Shown piece by piece: positions 16,758-26,332 of a stretch of 64,000 nt of DNA. The stretch is from Deltaproteobacteria bacterium Ga0077539 (GTDB taxonomy: Bacteria > Myxococcota_A > Polyangia > Polyangiales > Ga0077539): the NCBI GenBank assembly GCA_001465015.1, contig LNEO01000200.1:1-64000 (forward strand), written 5' to 3'. The stretch's first letter is position 1. Every line of letters begins with the position of its first letter. Made by a program: the position numbers and the translations under genes. The notes below the pieces were generated by a model. It did no database searches and was not told the origin of the DNA. It saw nothing but the letters and a program-made list of their open reading frames with translations.

Positions 16758-18401
16758 ATGACCGCGTCGAAGCCGAGCATGCCGCACGATTCGAAGAGCG
16801 TCCCGACTCAACTGAGCGGCGCCGCGGGTTCGAGCGAGCAGCGCGCACACAGCGCGATCCTCGGCGCGGCGTTCGGTCGCTACGAAGGGCTCATGCGGCT
16901 CGCCGCGGGCGGCATGGGGCAAGTGCTCGTCGCCCGCGTTCAATCCGAGCGCGGGGTGCGTCGCCTCGTCGCGTTGAAGACCATCCTGTCGCACCTCACA
17001 GAGAACGAACTGTTTCTCAAGATGTTCATCCGAGAAGCTGAGATCGCTTCGCGGCTGCATCACCCCAACGTCGTCCCCGTGCTCGAGCTCGGACGCACCG
17101 AATACGAGCACTTTCTGGTGATGGAGTACTTTCCGTCGGTTCCGCTCAACACGGTCCTGAAGGAGGCGCTCAAGCGAGAGAAGCCCATGCCGTCCGACGT
17201 GGCCGCGGCCATCGTCGCGGACGCCGCAGGGGGGCTTCACGCCGCGCACGAGCTCACCGACGACGACGGCACGCTGCTCCACCTCGTGCACCGCGACGCC
17301 ACGCCATCGAACTTGCTGGTGGGCGGCGACGGAAGCGTGAAGGTCACGGACTTCGGCGTCGCCAAGGCGACGGGCGCGCAGTTCGAAAACATGACGGTCA
17401 ACGGCGACCTTCGCGGAAAGATCGGCTACCTCGCCCCCGAGCAGGTCACGGGCGAGTCGCTCGACCGACGCTCGGACATCTTCACGCTCGGGATCGTGTT
17501 GTGGGAGTGCGTCGCGGGCCGGCGTCTCTTCGGACGAAAAGACAGCGAAGTCGCTGCGATCCGCGCGCTCATGGACGAGCGCATCCCGGACGTTCGCGAC
17601 GCCGCGCCGGACGTGCCCGAAGCGCTGGCTCGCATCGTCGCGCGCGCCCTCGACCGGGACCGCGAACGGCGCTACCAGACCGCCGCCGAGCTTCGGCAGG
17701 CGCTCACCACGCAGCTGCTCGCAGACACCGACGCGCGTCGTCTCGCCTTCGCCAAAGAGACCATCGGCGAGATCCTATCGGACCGACAGCGCGCGATCGC
17801 AAACGCCGTCGCCGAGCTCGACTCACCGTCATCCGTCGCAAAGAGACGGCTCTCTTCGAGCGGCACTCCGGGAGAGTCGTCGGGCCACGAGCCGCTCAGC
17901 GTTCCGTCGCTGAACACGAGCGCAGCGTCCTCGTCCAAGACCGTGCCGCCCCCGCAGCCCACGAGCCGCCTGACGCTCGTGGCCGGATCGCTCGCGCTCT
18001 TGCTCGTGGGGGGCGGCGGAGCCATGGCCGCGAGCGGCATGTTGAAAAATCGCACACCAAATCAAGCGACGAACGGCGCGCCCCCCGCGCGCAACGCGCC
18101 GCGCGTCGAGCCGGCGCCACTGCCTCCGCCCGCGCTCGCGCCCACGACCGCTGCTGCGCTGCCGCCATCGACACCGACGACTCCGTCGACCGCGGCAGCG
18201 AGCAGCGACGCCGGCGCCCCGACCGTCGCGAGCGCCGAACCAACGACGGTCGCGCCATCGGGCGCAGGAGCGACGCGGCCCGGACGCGGCGTTCGCCCGC
18301 GCAGCGGACGCCCGAACTCGACCACGCAACCGACAGTCAACACACCGACCAACAGCGGGACGAGCACCAGCGCAACGCCACCAGAGCGCATCGAAATGTA
18401 G
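16758..18401 (+). CDS. Ser/Thr protein kinase with one membrane helix and a Pro/Ala/Thr tail
   Basis: A 547-residue protein with a kinase domain at about residues 42-305: AAGGMGQVL, VALKTI, VHRDATPSNLL (catalytic loop with Thr-Pro in place of the usual Lys-Pro), TDFGVAKA and LAPEQV. Myxobacterial kinases often show this HRDxxPxN variant. A linker leads to one hydrophobic helix near residues 408-428, then an extracytoplasmic tail rich in Pro, Ala and Thr without a recognised sensor domain. GGGAG lies before the ATG at 16758. The next gene, a large surface protein, starts 40 bases after the stop. Confidence 0.87.
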   Translation: MTASKPSMPHDSKSVPTQLSGAAGSSEQRAHSAILGAAFGRYEGLMRLAAGGMGQVLVARVQSERGVRRLVALKTILSHLTENELFLKMFIREAEIASRLHHPNVVPVLELGRTEYEHFLVMEYFPSVPLNTVLKEALKREKPMPSDVAAAIVADAAGGLHAAHELTDDDGTLLHLVHRDATPSNLLVGGDGSVKVTDFGVAKATGAQFENMTVNGDLRGKIGYLAPEQVTGESLDRRSDIFTLGIVLWECVAGRRLFGRKDSEVAAIRALMDERIPDVRDAAPDVPEALARIVARALDRDRERRYQTAAELRQALTTQLLADTDARRLAFAKETIGEILSDRQRAIANAVAELDSPSSVAKRRLSSSGTPGESSGHEPLSVPSLNTSAASSSKTVPPPQPTSRLTLVAGSLALLLVGGGGAMAASGMLKNRTPNQATNGAPPARNAPRVEPAPLPPPALAPTTAAALPPSTPTTPSTAAASSDAGAPTVASAEPTTVAPSGAGATRPGRGVRPRSGRPNSTTQPTVNTPTNSGTSTSATPPERIEM

Positions 18402-18441
18402 CTCGGCTCACGCGGCTCTCTCGCCAACGATCGAAGGCTCG

Positions 18442-21400
18442 ATGAACGCTGCGAATCGCACCTCGCCCCGAAACACGGCGCTCTTCCTCGCGACCGCGAC
18501 GCTCGTGTCGACCTCGATCGCGAGCGCGCAGAGCACAACCTGGCTTGATTTTCGTGGAGACCCGTCGCGAACAGGAACGGTCAGCGTGCCGCTCGCGATC
18601 TCGCAACCGCGCCTGGCGTGGCGGCTGTCTCGCGTGCCGATCAGCGTTCCGGTCGAAGGGTTCGGCCCCACTCTGATCGAGTTCGATCTCGACAGCGGCG
18701 GCCAGTCCGACCTCGTGTCGATCACCGATCGATCGATCGCCGCGTGGGACGCGGCAACGGGACAGCAGCGATGGCCGACAGGCGACGGCGAATACGCGCC
18801 GTGGCAGTACATCGTCGGAGTCGCCGACATGAACGGCGATCGATCGCAGGACATCATCGTCGTCGGCCGCGACAACGTCGTCGGGATCTACGATAGCACC
18901 GGGGTGCGCCGCTGGACGCTTCCGAGCAACCGGCTGACCCCCGCGTTTGCAGGGACGGTCCGCGTCGTCGACATGACCGGCACCGACACGAGCACGCAGC
19001 TGCTCGTGGCGCGGACGGACGGGACCGACACGGCGAGGATCAGCTTGTTCTCCTTCGACCGCGCGTTTGCCGAGACCGAGGCGCGGTCTGTCTCTTATAC
19101 GGGCGACTCGGAGCTATCGACCTTTCGCACGCAAGTGGGGGACTTCGACGGCGACTCGCTTCCCGACGTCGTGACGCTGCGCGCCGCGGCCATGGGCGCG
19201 ATGAACGTGGTGTTCGTGCGAGGAACCGGCGTGGCCGCAGGCGGCTCGTGGACCGCGAGCACACGGTTGATTGCGCCGCCGATGACAGGGTGCCTGCCCC
19301 GCGCAGGCGCAACGTGGCGAACGCAGACGTTCGCGGCTTCGGATCGGGACCTCCTCGCGGTCAAGCAGGGCCCGTTCACAGGAGCGCGCGGCTGCGTCGC
19401 GGTCGTTCGCAACACGGACACCGCGTCGACGCTGCAATGGAGCAGGCCGCTCCCCTCGGGCGACAGCGTCGCGGCTCCGTATGTGAGCAACCTCGCCGGC
19501 AGCCCGTCGCCCGAGATCCTCGCGTACTCGAGCGAGCTGGTCACCGTGTCGCCGACCGTGATGGCCCTGCACCACACGATCACTGTGTTCGACGCGATCA
19601 CCGGCAACATCGTCGGAACGATGGAGCCGTCGACGGACTCGAACGCGGGTTACGTCTGGCTCGGCAACGCGCGAATCGAGGGAGAGAGCGTCGATACGAT
19701 CGTCGCCTCGACGCCGTTGGGCACGAGGGTGTTCTTTCGACACAACGGCGCGAGCTTCGAACGCGGCGCGTTGCTCGGCTCGCTCAACATCGACCGATGG
19801 CCCCGCCTGATCGAGGGCGTCGAGATCTACGGCTTGCCGTCGGGAGGGCGAGTCGAGCCGATCGTCGTCGGAACCGGCGCCAACGCAGCGGTGCTCGCGC
19901 GAACCTCCGCGAGCGAGCACCGGGTGTTGGGGCTGCGTCGCAACGACCCGACCCCGTCGGCGACGACCGGGCTCCTGGTCGGCGGGAGGCGTCGCGGACG
20001 CGGCGCGTTCGTCGTGTCACTGCCCGCCGCGCTCGCAGACGCGTCGCTTCGAAAGCTCGCCCCGTCGCTGATGTACGACGGGCGCGCGTTCGTCGGCGAC
20101 GGCTTCGATCCGCCGTTGTTTCTCTGGTCCAGACCCTCCTATACGACCAGCGCTTTTCGGCAGGAGCTCCGGGCAGCACGCATCGGCTTCTCGCGGGGAG
20201 ACACGATCTTGTCGAGCAACCGCGCGAGCCTCATCGACGCGACCGAGGCGACGCCGTTCGACGTGATTCCTTCGAGCGTCCCCAACCCGAACGGCTGCAC
20301 CGAGAACCTCCAGGCGACGATCGGCGCATGGACGAGCACCGGCGAAGCGGTGTTTCTTCCCACGGCGAACTCTCCGATCGACACCGGGACGCGCATGCGC
20401 TTCGAACCAGCGATGCGCAACTGCAGTCGAACGCCGCTGTTTTCGTCGCAGTTCGCGCCAGCGACGGCGACTGGCGTCTCGTTCAACGGCGACTTCGCTC
20501 GACTGCCGATCAGCGGGTTGCCCGCACAGCCGGCGTTCATCGGGTGGCTGCAGCGCGACGTCGGACTCGACCGTGAGTTGAGCGCTTCAGCGCAGAACAC
20601 CGGCGATCAGCGCGTCACGATCAGCTTTCCCACGCAGCTCGCTGCGAGCCTACCTTCGCTCGGAACGATCGGGGGAACCTCGTTTCTCGCGGTCAACTCC
20701 ACGGTCAACTCTGGCGCGGCGCCTCCTCACGAAATTCATTTCGTCGTCGGCGAGCGCCCGCTCCGCATCACACGATCGCCGCTCAACGGCCCGCCGCTTC
20801 AGTTCGCCGCGCTTCAACCCATCCTCGTCCCCGCGAGCGAAGGCCACTTGTTGCTCGTCAACAACTCGCCCAACACGTCGAGCAACAGCGCGTACGCGCG
20901 CCCCACGGTCTGGCGCGTCGCCCCGAGCGGAACGGGCTACACAGTCACGCTCGCCGCGTGGACGAGCAACGCGACGCTCATGGATTCGCAGCCCGCGTCG
21001 GTCGTCCGTTGCGGCGCCGACCAGTATCGGCTGATCTTTCGCAGCCGCGTGACGGCGACCACCGGCGAGGAAGCCAAGATCGAAGCGTGGCAGTTCTCGC
21101 GGACCGCCGCAGCACCTGCGATGCCGGATTTCGCCGTCGCAACGAACCTCGAGCAGTCCTGGCAGCTCTGCCTCGACCGCGCTGCTCCCGCGTACGACTG
21201 CGCGACCCCGCCCCCCAGCCCGCGCCTCGGTCGCGCCTCGTGGAGCGGAATCGCTGCGTCACAGAACAACACCTCGCCCGTCGCGGTCATCACGAACTCG
21301 GCTGGGCAAACCTTCGCGATCGAGGATGTGTGCGCAAGAGGTAGGGTCCGTTGGGCCTTTCAAGAGTCGCGCTCCGCCGCGGCTCCCAGCATCATCGACT

Positions 21401-23436
21401 CCGACGGCGACAACGATGGCGAGGTCGTCGTCCTCTCGAGCGACGGCACGTATCACGGCATCGATCAGCGCGAGTGCGACCGCGTCGGAGACCCGCGCTG
21501 TCCCGCCTCGCGCCCGGTGTGCGACGTCGCGGCCAAGACGTGCGTCGAGTGCCTCGCCAACGCCGACTGTGCGAGCGTCGGCCGCGGCACCTGCAACGCG
21601 GACCGTCGGCTCTGCGTCCCGTGCACGATGACCGGAGCGGGCTGCGATCCATCGGGTGGAACCTGTACCGAGACCGTTCGCGGCGGCGTGTCGGTTCTTG
21701 TCTGCTCGTGCGTTCGCGATACGGACTGTTCGCAAGGTTTCGCCTGCGTTCGACCGCAAGGCACCGACGCTGGCGTGACTGGCGTATGTACGGCAGGATG
21801 CAATCCGCGCGAGCCCCGCTGCCCGCTCGGGTTGCAGTGCTCGACCAGCGGCGACGCTGGGATCGGGCGATGCGTCGGCGCGTGCACCAGCGACGATCAG
21901 TGCGCCTCGGGCTCGCCGAGCCGCCCTGTTTGTTCGTCGGCGTCCGACGCTGGCGCGAGGGCGTGCGTCGAGTGCAACACCAGCGGACAATGTGAAGCGC
22001 GAGATCCGACGCGGCCCGTCTGCGGCGCCAATCGCTGCGTGCAGTGCTCGGCGAGCGAGTCCGCGCTCTGCACGCGCGACGGACGTGGGTCGCGATGCCT
22101 GGGCGACGGACGCTGCGGCTGCGAGTCCGACTCGGACTGCTCTCTCGGTCGGTGCAACCCGCAGACTCGGGCGTGCACAACCGGCGCGGACAGCGGCGTA
22201 GCCACGCCCTGGGCAGACAACAGCTGCGCGTGCGACGCTCGCGCCCTCACCGCGTCGTCGCGCGCGAGCGACGCCGGCAGAGCGCTCGTGCTCGCGGCGG
22301 TCATCGCCGCCGCGCTCTCGGCGAGAAAGAAGCGCCGCACGCAGCGCTACGGGGTCGCGCTCGGTTCCTCGGCGCTCGCGCTCGCGACGATCGCGCCCGA
22401 CGCGCGAGCGCAGGTGGCCCCAACGACAGCAACCGCTGCGCCGCGCGCGCCGACGAGGCGCGCAGTTCAGTGCGGTGAAGACGCGTCAGCCGACCTCTTC
22501 GCAGAGGCTCGCGAGCACTTCGACGCAGGGCAAACCGCGCTGCTCGCCAACGACGCGGCGGGCGCGGAGCGATCGCTTCGCACGTCGATCGCGCTCTTCG
22601 ACAGCCCCAACACTCACCTCTTGCTCGGGCGCGCGCTCGCGGCGCAACAGCGACTCGAAGACGCATACGACGAGTTCGAGACGAGCGTGGTGCTCGCGAC
22701 GCGATGCTCGGTGCGCGACAGCACCGAGCGAGGTCGCGCGAGGTACATGCGTTCGATCGAGCAGGGCGCGGTCGAGCGCGGGCAGCTCGCGCCGCGCGTC
22801 GCGCTGTTCAGCGCGCGGTTCGAGGGCGGCGCCCCCTCTGGAGCGACCATTCAACTCGGGGATCGTCCGCCGATCGCCCTGGTGACAGACAGGACGGTCG
22901 CAGCCACGCCCGGCTCGGACGTCCGGGTGCACATCCGAGCGCCCGGCTACCAAGACTGGAACGGAACCGTGACCCTCGATCGCGGCCGCGTCGCCGCCGT
23001 CGAGGTCGCGCTGCAGCGAATCGTCGCGCAGACGCGGGTGATCGAGCGCACGGTCGAGCGACAGCTCGTCGCGGTGCGGAGGATTCCCGCGGCGTTTGGC
23101 GTGGGGCTCGCCGTTGCGGGCGCGGGGATCGCAGCGACGGCGACGGGCGCGGCGCTCTATCTCACCGCGCGCGGTCGCTACGCCACGCTCGAGCAAGCGT
23201 GCACGATGTCTATCTGCCCCAACGACCCCTCGTTTCTTCGCGCCGCCGAGCGCGGCGAGCGCCTCGAGTTCGCGGGGCAGGTCACGCTCTGGACGGGCGT
23301 CGGCGTCTCGGTCGTCGGCGCGGTGATCACGCTGATCGCTTTGCCTCGAACAGAATACGTCCCCGTTCGAGCGACCCGGCCCGGCGTGGCCCTGCGTCCG
23401 TCGCTCGGAGCGCTCGCGCTCGAAGGAGCATTCTGA
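18442..23436 (+). CDS. 1664-residue surface protein: FG-GAP-like domain, Cys-rich region, MYXO-CTERM-like helix, then TPR/PEGA-like protein
   Basis: The signal peptide ends at IASAQ (about residue 30). Residues 30-1010 contain repeats such as VADMNGDRSQDIIVVG and VGDFDGDSLPDVV, typical of FG-GAP/VCBS propellers. Residues 1020-1260 are Cys-rich (CVECLANADCASVG, CNPREPRCPLGLQC), like short disulphide modules. CACDA, a helix (ALVLAAVIAAALSA, about 1280-1294) and RKKRR look like a MYXO-CTERM sorting tail, which normally ends a protein. The frame continues: a second hydrophobic stretch ending DARAQ, a helical repeat part (AREHFDAGQTALLANDAAGAE), a PEGA-like strip and a second two-helix membrane end. 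The TGA overlaps the next ATG. It is either a true fusion of two genes or a lost stop. Confidence 0.8.
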   Translation: MNAANRTSPRNTALFLATATLVSTSIASAQSTTWLDFRGDPSRTGTVSVPLAISQPRLAWRLSRVPISVPVEGFGPTLIEFDLDSGGQSDLVSITDRSIAAWDAATGQQRWPTGDGEYAPWQYIVGVADMNGDRSQDIIVVGRDNVVGIYDSTGVRRWTLPSNRLTPAFAGTVRVVDMTGTDTSTQLLVARTDGTDTARISLFSFDRAFAETEARSVSYTGDSELSTFRTQVGDFDGDSLPDVVTLRAAAMGAMNVVFVRGTGVAAGGSWTASTRLIAPPMTGCLPRAGATWRTQTFAASDRDLLAVKQGPFTGARGCVAVVRNTDTASTLQWSRPLPSGDSVAAPYVSNLAGSPSPEILAYSSELVTVSPTVMALHHTITVFDAITGNIVGTMEPSTDSNAGYVWLGNARIEGESVDTIVASTPLGTRVFFRHNGASFERGALLGSLNIDRWPRLIEGVEIYGLPSGGRVEPIVVGTGANAAVLARTSASEHRVLGLRRNDPTPSATTGLLVGGRRRGRGAFVVSLPAALADASLRKLAPSLMYDGRAFVGDGFDPPLFLWSRPSYTTSAFRQELRAARIGFSRGDTILSSNRASLIDATEATPFDVIPSSVPNPNGCTENLQATIGAWTSTGEAVFLPTANSPIDTGTRMRFEPAMRNCSRTPLFSSQFAPATATGVSFNGDFARLPISGLPAQPAFIGWLQRDVGLDRELSASAQNTGDQRVTISFPTQLAASLPSLGTIGGTSFLAVNSTVNSGAAPPHEIHFVVGERPLRITRSPLNGPPLQFAALQPILVPASEGHLLLVNNSPNTSSNSAYARPTVWRVAPSGTGYTVTLAAWTSNATLMDSQPASVVRCGADQYRLIFRSRVTATTGEEAKIEAWQFSRTAAAPAMPDFAVATNLEQSWQLCLDRAAPAYDCATPPPSPRLGRASWSGIAASQNNTSPVAVITNSAGQTFAIEDVCARGRVRWAFQESRSAAAPSIIDSDGDNDGEVVVLSSDGTYHGIDQRECDRVGDPRCPASRPVCDVAAKTCVECLANADCASVGRGTCNADRRLCVPCTMTGAGCDPSGGTCTETVRGGVSVLVCSCVRDTDCSQGFACVRPQGTDAGVTGVCTAGCNPREPRCPLGLQCSTSGDAGIGRCVGACTSDDQCASGSPSRPVCSSASDAGARACVECNTSGQCEARDPTRPVCGANRCVQCSASESALCTRDGRGSRCLGDGRCGCESDSDCSLGRCNPQTRACTTGADSGVATPWADNSCACDARALTASSRASDAGRALVLAAVIAAALSARKKRRTQRYGVALGSSALALATIAPDARAQVAPTTATAAPRAPTRRAVQCGEDASADLFAEAREHFDAGQTALLANDAAGAERSLRTSIALFDSPNTHLLLGRALAAQQRLEDAYDEFETSVVLATRCSVRDSTERGRARYMRSIEQGAVERGQLAPRVALFSARFEGGAPSGATIQLGDRPPIALVTDRTVAATPGSDVRVHIRAPGYQDWNGTVTLDRGRVAAVEVALQRIVAQTRVIERTVERQLVAVRRIPAAFGVGLAVAGAGIAATATGAALYLTARGRYATLEQACTMSICPNDPSFLRAAERGERLEFAGQVTLWTGVGVSVVGAVITLIALPRTEYVPVRATRPGVALRPSLGALALEGAF

Positions 23437-24980
23437 TGCGCGCGCGTCCGATCGTGCTCATCGCGCTCGCGCTCACGATTTCGAGCTGCAGCTCGCCGTG
23501 GGGCTCCCTTCGCGAACGTTCGAGTCAGTGCGTCGCGGGCCGACGCGACTGCGACGGTGACCCCGCCAACGGCTGCGAGGTCGACACCGATGTGAGCCGC
23601 GAACACTGCGGGGCTTGCGGGCGTCGAGCGACCGTCGCGTGCGTCCAGGCTCGCCCCCTCGATCCGCGGCTGCTCGCCGGCGCTGCGGGCACGATGTGCG
23701 TCTCGGTCGCCGGCGACTCGCTCGGCGGGGTGCGCTGCTGGGGCTCGAACACACACAATCAAGTTGCCCCCGAGGCTCCCGCGACGGTGCGCGCGACCCC
23801 GACGGACCCAACCGTCAGCGACACGAGCGAGGTGCACTCGCTGACCGTCGGCGACGGCTTCGGCTGCGCGATCCGCGGCCCCTCGCGCACCCTGCGTTGC
23901 TGGGGCAACGCTGTGCGGTCGATCGTGCCCGACGGACTCGCGGCGCTCGAATCGGTGGTGGGAGCGAGGATGGTCGCCGCGGGCGCGAGGCACGCGTGCG
24001 TCGCCTTGCCCAACCCTGCCAACGATCGCACGGTGATCCAGTGCTTCGGCGACAACGATCGCGGCCAGCTCGGCGGTGAGCGCACCGCCGGGCCGTTCGC
24101 GACGGTCAAGACAGGCACTGGCGCGGCGCTGTCCATCGATCGATTCGCCGGGATCGTCGCGGGCGCGGCGCACACCTGCGCGTACAGCGAACAGCAGATC
24201 GTGTGCTGGGGCGCCAATGACCGCACGCAGCTAGGCCGGGGGCAGCGCGTCGGATCGTTCGCGATCGCGGCGGCCAATGTCGCGATCTCCGACAACTTCT
24301 CGATGGTCGTTCACGACGTCGCAGCCGGCGGCGACTCGACGTGCGCGGTGGTCTCGACGACGCGTAACGGCGCTGACGCGGGTCCGCCGGTCGACGCCGC
24401 TACAGACGCGACGGCGGACGCGCGCGACGCCGCGACAGCGCCGGGCGATTCTGGCGTCGGACCGATGGACGCGAGCGTCGACGGAGGGCAACCCGCATCG
24501 ACGTGCGGCGAGGATCAGAGCGCGCGACGCCGCGTGTTGTGTTGGGGTGCGCTCGCCGCCGATCGGATGTGCAGCGGTCGACAGGTCGGCGCCGTTCGTA
24601 CGGAGTCCGGCGCGCCGCTCGAAGACGTCGAGAGAGTGTTCGTTGGAGATCGGCACGCGTGCGCCATCCAACAATCGGGCGCGGTGCTCTGCTGGGGTGA
24701 CGGCGCGGACGGGCGCCTCGCCGACGGAACCCCGCGCGGTCCGATGGTGGCAGTGCCGATCGAGTCGCTTCGCTCGGCGCGGACGCTGTCGATCGTCGGC
24801 GCTGGAAACGTTCTGCCGCAAAGCGCCCGAACCGCCGATCGCGAGGGGTTCTGCGCGCTCTTCGACGAGACGGTGACCCCCGCGCGCGTGAAGTGCTGGG
24901 GCCCCAACACGAGCAACCAGCTCGGCGACGAGACCTTCGCCGCCAGACTGTCACCGACGCCGTTGAACGTACGCTGGTGA
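23436..24980 (+). CDS. RCC1-repeat lipoprotein
   Basis: A 514-residue lipoprotein; LTISSC near residue 18 is the lipobox. The mature protein has at least six copies of an RCC1-like unit marked by VRCWGSN, LRCWGN, IQCFGDNDRGQLGG, IVCWGANDRTQLG, VLCWGDGADGRLADG and VKCWGPNTSNQLGD, which predicts a seven-bladed propeller. A CDGDPANGCEVD segment at the N-terminus resembles Cys-rich calcium-type repeats. An Asp/Ala-rich insert (about residues 310-360) interrupts the propeller. GAAGGAG precedes the ATG, which overlaps the upstream stop (TGATG), so it is coupled to the large surface protein. The likely role is a surface protein-binding platform. Confidence 0.83.
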   Translation: MRARPIVLIALALTISSCSSPWGSLRERSSQCVAGRRDCDGDPANGCEVDTDVSREHCGACGRRATVACVQARPLDPRLLAGAAGTMCVSVAGDSLGGVRCWGSNTHNQVAPEAPATVRATPTDPTVSDTSEVHSLTVGDGFGCAIRGPSRTLRCWGNAVRSIVPDGLAALESVVGARMVAAGARHACVALPNPANDRTVIQCFGDNDRGQLGGERTAGPFATVKTGTGAALSIDRFAGIVAGAAHTCAYSEQQIVCWGANDRTQLGRGQRVGSFAIAAANVAISDNFSMVVHDVAAGGDSTCAVVSTTRNGADAGPPVDAATDATADARDAATAPGDSGVGPMDASVDGGQPASTCGEDQSARRRVLCWGALAADRMCSGRQVGAVRTESGAPLEDVERVFVGDRHACAIQQSGAVLCWGDGADGRLADGTPRGPMVAVPIESLRSARTLSIVGAGNVLPQSARTADREGFCALFDETVTPARVKCWGPNTSNQLGDETFAARLSPTPLNVRW

Positions 24981-24987
24981 CCGCCGC

Positions 24988-25899
24988 TCACGCGGCCCGA
25001 CAGAGCGCCGCCGCTCGCCGCGCGATCTCTTCGTCGCGGACGAGTCCGAGGCTCAGATCCCACAACCTGGCCTGCGCCTCGGGGTCGAGCACCGCCTTCT
25101 CTTCGGCGATCTCGACGAAGCCGTCGTCGCCTCCCGTGAAGAACCTGCCCGATTTCTTCAGGCTCTCGGCCTGCGCCTCGGTGAACAACGGCGCCATGAT
25201 CTCGCCGCATCGCTCGATCGAGATAAACGAGCCGAACCACTTCATGACCGTCGCCATCGCCCGCATCGGCCACGGGATGATCTCGAGCTGATTGCTCCAC
25301 ACGGTCTTCTGAATCTCGAAGCAGACGAACGCGGTCTTGCTGCCCTCGACGCGCCTGTGCAGCGCGTGGAGCCGAGACGAGAACATCCTCTTCGCGACCA
25401 TCGCTTGATGAACGCCGTCTTCGTAGCCCCACTTCTTCGTCATTTGCAGGTCGTCCCAGAAGATCTCTCCGCCCCGCGTCGCGTTGAAGATCACACGCCC
25501 GCCAGACTCCGATCGCGCGAGCAGCTCGAGCAGGCCGAGCGTCAGCATGAACTGCGACAGGTAATTGACCTGAAAGTGCGGGTCCATTGCGTCCTCGGTC
25601 TCCTGCCGGCGAGCCGCGTAGCCGAGGCCGGCGTTGATGAAGATCGCGTCCAGCGAATCGTAGCGAGCGCGAAGCTCGTCGACCATCCGGCGCACCGCCG
25701 CGAGGCTCGTGAGATCGCCGACGACGTACGAGAGACGCTGATTGCCCGTCGCGCTCCGAAGCTCTTGAACGGTGGCTTCGCACGCGCCCTTGGACCGACC
25801 GTGAACGACGATCTCGTGCCGTTGGTCGTCGTGAAGCGCGAGCGCGTGCGCGACGCCCTTGCCCATCCCGTTGGTCGCACCGGTGATCAGCACGCGCAT
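24988..25899 (-). CDS. Short-chain dehydrogenase/reductase with missing catalytic Tyr
   Basis: A 303-residue SDR. MRVLITGATNGMGKG is the NAD(P)-binding start and INAGLG the structural NAG motif. It resembles the protochlorophyllide/retinol reductase branch. The active site is unusual: in VHQAMVAKRM the Lys is present (about residue 170), but the position four residues earlier, normally Tyr, is Ala; the usual Ser strand reads FNATRG. The nearest Tyr (GYEDG) is 11 residues before the Lys. Catalysis by the standard mechanism is therefore unlikely. The ATG at 25899 follows GAAGGG. The gene converges on the RCC1 gene with a 7-base gap. Confidence 0.8.
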   Translation of the reverse strand: MRVLITGATNGMGKGVAHALALHDDQRHEIVVHGRSKGACEATVQELRSATGNQRLSYVVGDLTSLAAVRRMVDELRARYDSLDAIFINAGLGYAARRQETEDAMDPHFQVNYLSQFMLTLGLLELLARSESGGRVIFNATRGGEIFWDDLQMTKKWGYEDGVHQAMVAKRMFSSRLHALHRRVEGSKTAFVCFEIQKTVWSNQLEIIPWPMRAMATVMKWFGSFISIERCGEIMAPLFTEAQAESLKKSGRFFTGGDDGFVEIAEEKAVLDPEAQARLWDLSLGLVRDEEIARRAAALCRAA

Positions 25900-26132
25900 C
25901 TTCGTTGCCCTTCGCAGCGAGTGAACATGCGCCGACCGTAGCCGCCGATCACCGCACGCACATCGGCCAGAAGGCTGATCCTGCACTCGCTCGAGTCCAT
26001 CGTGACTCGAGCGGCGACGAGCCGCGCTGTCGACCCGCATCGCTCACGGTTGAGCCGACGCAACCGCGAGAGCGCCGCGCGATGTGCAGACCGCTCTTGA
26101 AAAGATGGGTCGCTCCACGACCGCCCCTGCCC

Positions 26133-26156
26133 GGCTCCACCGCCCCAGTGGAGTCC
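26133..26156 (-). terminator. Stem-loop downstream of tRNA-Cys
   Basis: GGCTCCAC and GTGGAGTCC can pair (eight pairs including one G-T) around a seven-base loop, about 20 bases beyond the 3' end of tRNA-Cys on the minus strand. There is no T-run, so intrinsic termination is only a possibility. Confidence 0.25.
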
Positions 26157-26175
26157 TTCGAGTTGCTCTCTTCGG

Positions 26176-26247
26176 AGGCGCGGATGGGATTCGAACCCAC
26201 GTATGGAGGTTTTGCAAACCTCTGCCTGACCACTTGGCTACCGCGCC
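26176..26247 (-). tRNA. tRNA-Cys (GCA)
   Basis: On the minus strand the acceptor stem GGCGCGG pairs with CCGCGCC, followed by discriminator U as expected for tRNA-Cys. The anticodon stem GAGGT/ACCTC closes the loop TTGCAAA with anticodon GCA. The T-arm reads GTGGG-TTCGAAT-CCCAT. The 3' CCA is not encoded (CCG follows the discriminator), so it must be added after transcription. Confidence 0.96.
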
Positions 26248-26254
26248 ACGCTCG

Positions 26255-26273
26255 CCATCGATCGGGTCGATGG
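26255..26273 (-). other. Leader stem-loop before tRNA-Cys
   Basis: CCATCGA and TCGATGG pair around a five-base loop between the promoter and the 5' end of tRNA-Cys. It would be removed with the 5' leader by RNase P. Confidence 0.35.
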
Positions 26274-26281
26274 GGACCCGA

Positions 26282-26310
26282 CTGTTAGCAACGCCCTCCT
26301 CGCTGGTCAA
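26282..26310 (-). promoter_or_regulatory. Sigma-70-type promoter for tRNA-Cys
   Basis: On the minus strand TTGACC (-35), a 17-base spacer and TAACAG (-10) precede the tRNA by about 34 bases. It is the clearest housekeeping-type promoter here together with that of tRNA-Leu. Confidence 0.75.
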
Positions 26311-26332
26311 CAGGGGATCTTCGCGATCGCCG

